The notes beneath the pieces are model-generated. The model saw only the letters and a list, made by a program, of their open reading frames with translations. It searched no databases and was not told the origin of the DNA. A program made the position numbers and the translations under genes. DNA of 36,685 nucleotides from Actinomycetota bacterium (GTDB lineage: Bacteria; Actinomycetota; Actinomycetes; Actinomycetales; Microbacteriaceae): the NCBI GenBank assembly GCA_009698805.1, contig WLPL01000005.1:1-36685 (forward strand). Reading direction: 5' to 3'. Positions 36,162 to 36,685 of this stretch are shown one piece after another (the first letter of the stretch is position 1; the number at the start of each line of letters is the position of its first letter).

Positions 36162-36685
36162 TCGGCTTTGGGCTATAGCGCGGAATGTACTTCCAGAGCA
36201 GCCAGGCTCCGCCGAATCCCGCCCAGCCGAAGATTGCCATGGCCGGGCCGAGGGTCACTAGAGCGGCGACCCCAACTAGAAGTGGTCCAGCACCGGCAAC
36301 TGCGGCATCGGTGAGTAGGCGGTAGGAGGCCAAGAACTCGTTGCGGGCGTCTGTCGGCGCTAGGTCTGAGCCCAGAACCAGAATTACACCGCTGCCGACG
36401 CCGTTGACCAGGGCCATGACGATCGCGATTGCGAAAAAGGTGGGGGAGTTGAAGGCGAAGGCCACGAGCAGGTGAGCAACCGAAAGGCCGATAACGGTAG
36501 GCACAGCGGCCCAGCGTCGCCCAAAGCGATCCATAATCGCACCGGACGCGTAAAAAAGTGCAAAGTCGAGGGCGTTCGCGATTCCGATATAAACCGCGGC
36601 TTCGGCTGCGGGCAGGCCGATACTGAGAGCCCAGAGCGGCAGGCCAATCTGGCGCGAAGTTCGGAGGATTCCAATTACCGAAACA
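36145..36685 (-). CDS. MFS transporter, N-terminal part cut off by the window edge
   Basis: Frame is open to the edge: ...VSVIGILRTSRQIGLPLWALSIGLPAAEAAVYIGIANALDFALFYASGAIMDRFGRRWAAVPTVIGL; DRFGRRW is the MFS loop motif. Confidence 0.8.
   Translation of the reverse strand, partial: VSVIGILRTSRQIGLPLWALSIGLPAAEAAVYIGIANALDFALFYASGAIMDRFGRRWAAVPTVIGLSVAHLLVAFAFNSPTFFAIAIVMALVNGVGSGVILVLGSDLAPTDARNEFLASYRLLTDAAVAGAGPLLVGVAALVTLGPAMAIFGWAGFGGAWLLWKYIPRYSPKPIKKSL

Noticed and set aside
1-36685. CRISPR arrays, insertion sequences, prophage, toxin-antitoxin or BGC cassettes
   Set aside because: No regularly spaced repeats, transposase or integrase motifs, or defence-type genes seen; gene content is core metabolic.

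Overview
The window reads as densely packed chromosomal core sequence from a small-genome actinobacterium. Gene content and order suggest Microbacteriaceae, but this is inferred from protein look and synteny, not from a search. Left to right it contains: an isochorismatase-like hydrolase; a two-gene membrane-protein operon; a secreted histidine-phosphatase-like protein; a histidine-utilisation locus (hutG divergent from hutU-hutI-hutH); DUF1761 and DUF1801-like genes; a two-component system divergent from a small secreted Ala/Lys-rich helical protein; cysK-cysE; mmsA; hisN-rsgA-aroA; a SigR/RsrA-type ECF sigma and zinc anti-sigma pair; an SGNH hydrolase; kgd (E2o-E1o fusion); tandem CNNM/CorC-like proteins; an OYE-family reductase; a GT87-like membrane protein; metX; an M20 amidohydrolase; ung; a GNAT acetyltransferase; a subtilase with an unusual domain order; tRNA-Leu(UAG); a compact Tad/Flp pilus-type operon; and a truncated MFS transporter. 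I saw no mobile elements, CRISPR arrays or phage genes. I did not find a clearly new multi-gene system. The best leads are: (i) a consensus GGGAAT-N18-GTT SigR promoter overlapping the aroA start; (ii) a cysE reading frame with no ATG/GTG/TTG start, probably initiating at ATC; (iii) phased 11-bp direct repeats between the two-component system and the secreted helical protein; (iv) nine convergent CDS pairs that all overlap or lie 7 bp apart, three of them ending in a shared CTAG; (v) four consecutive small pilin-like proteins in the Tad locus, one missing from the supplied ORF track; (vi) leaderless promoter spacing at several genes.
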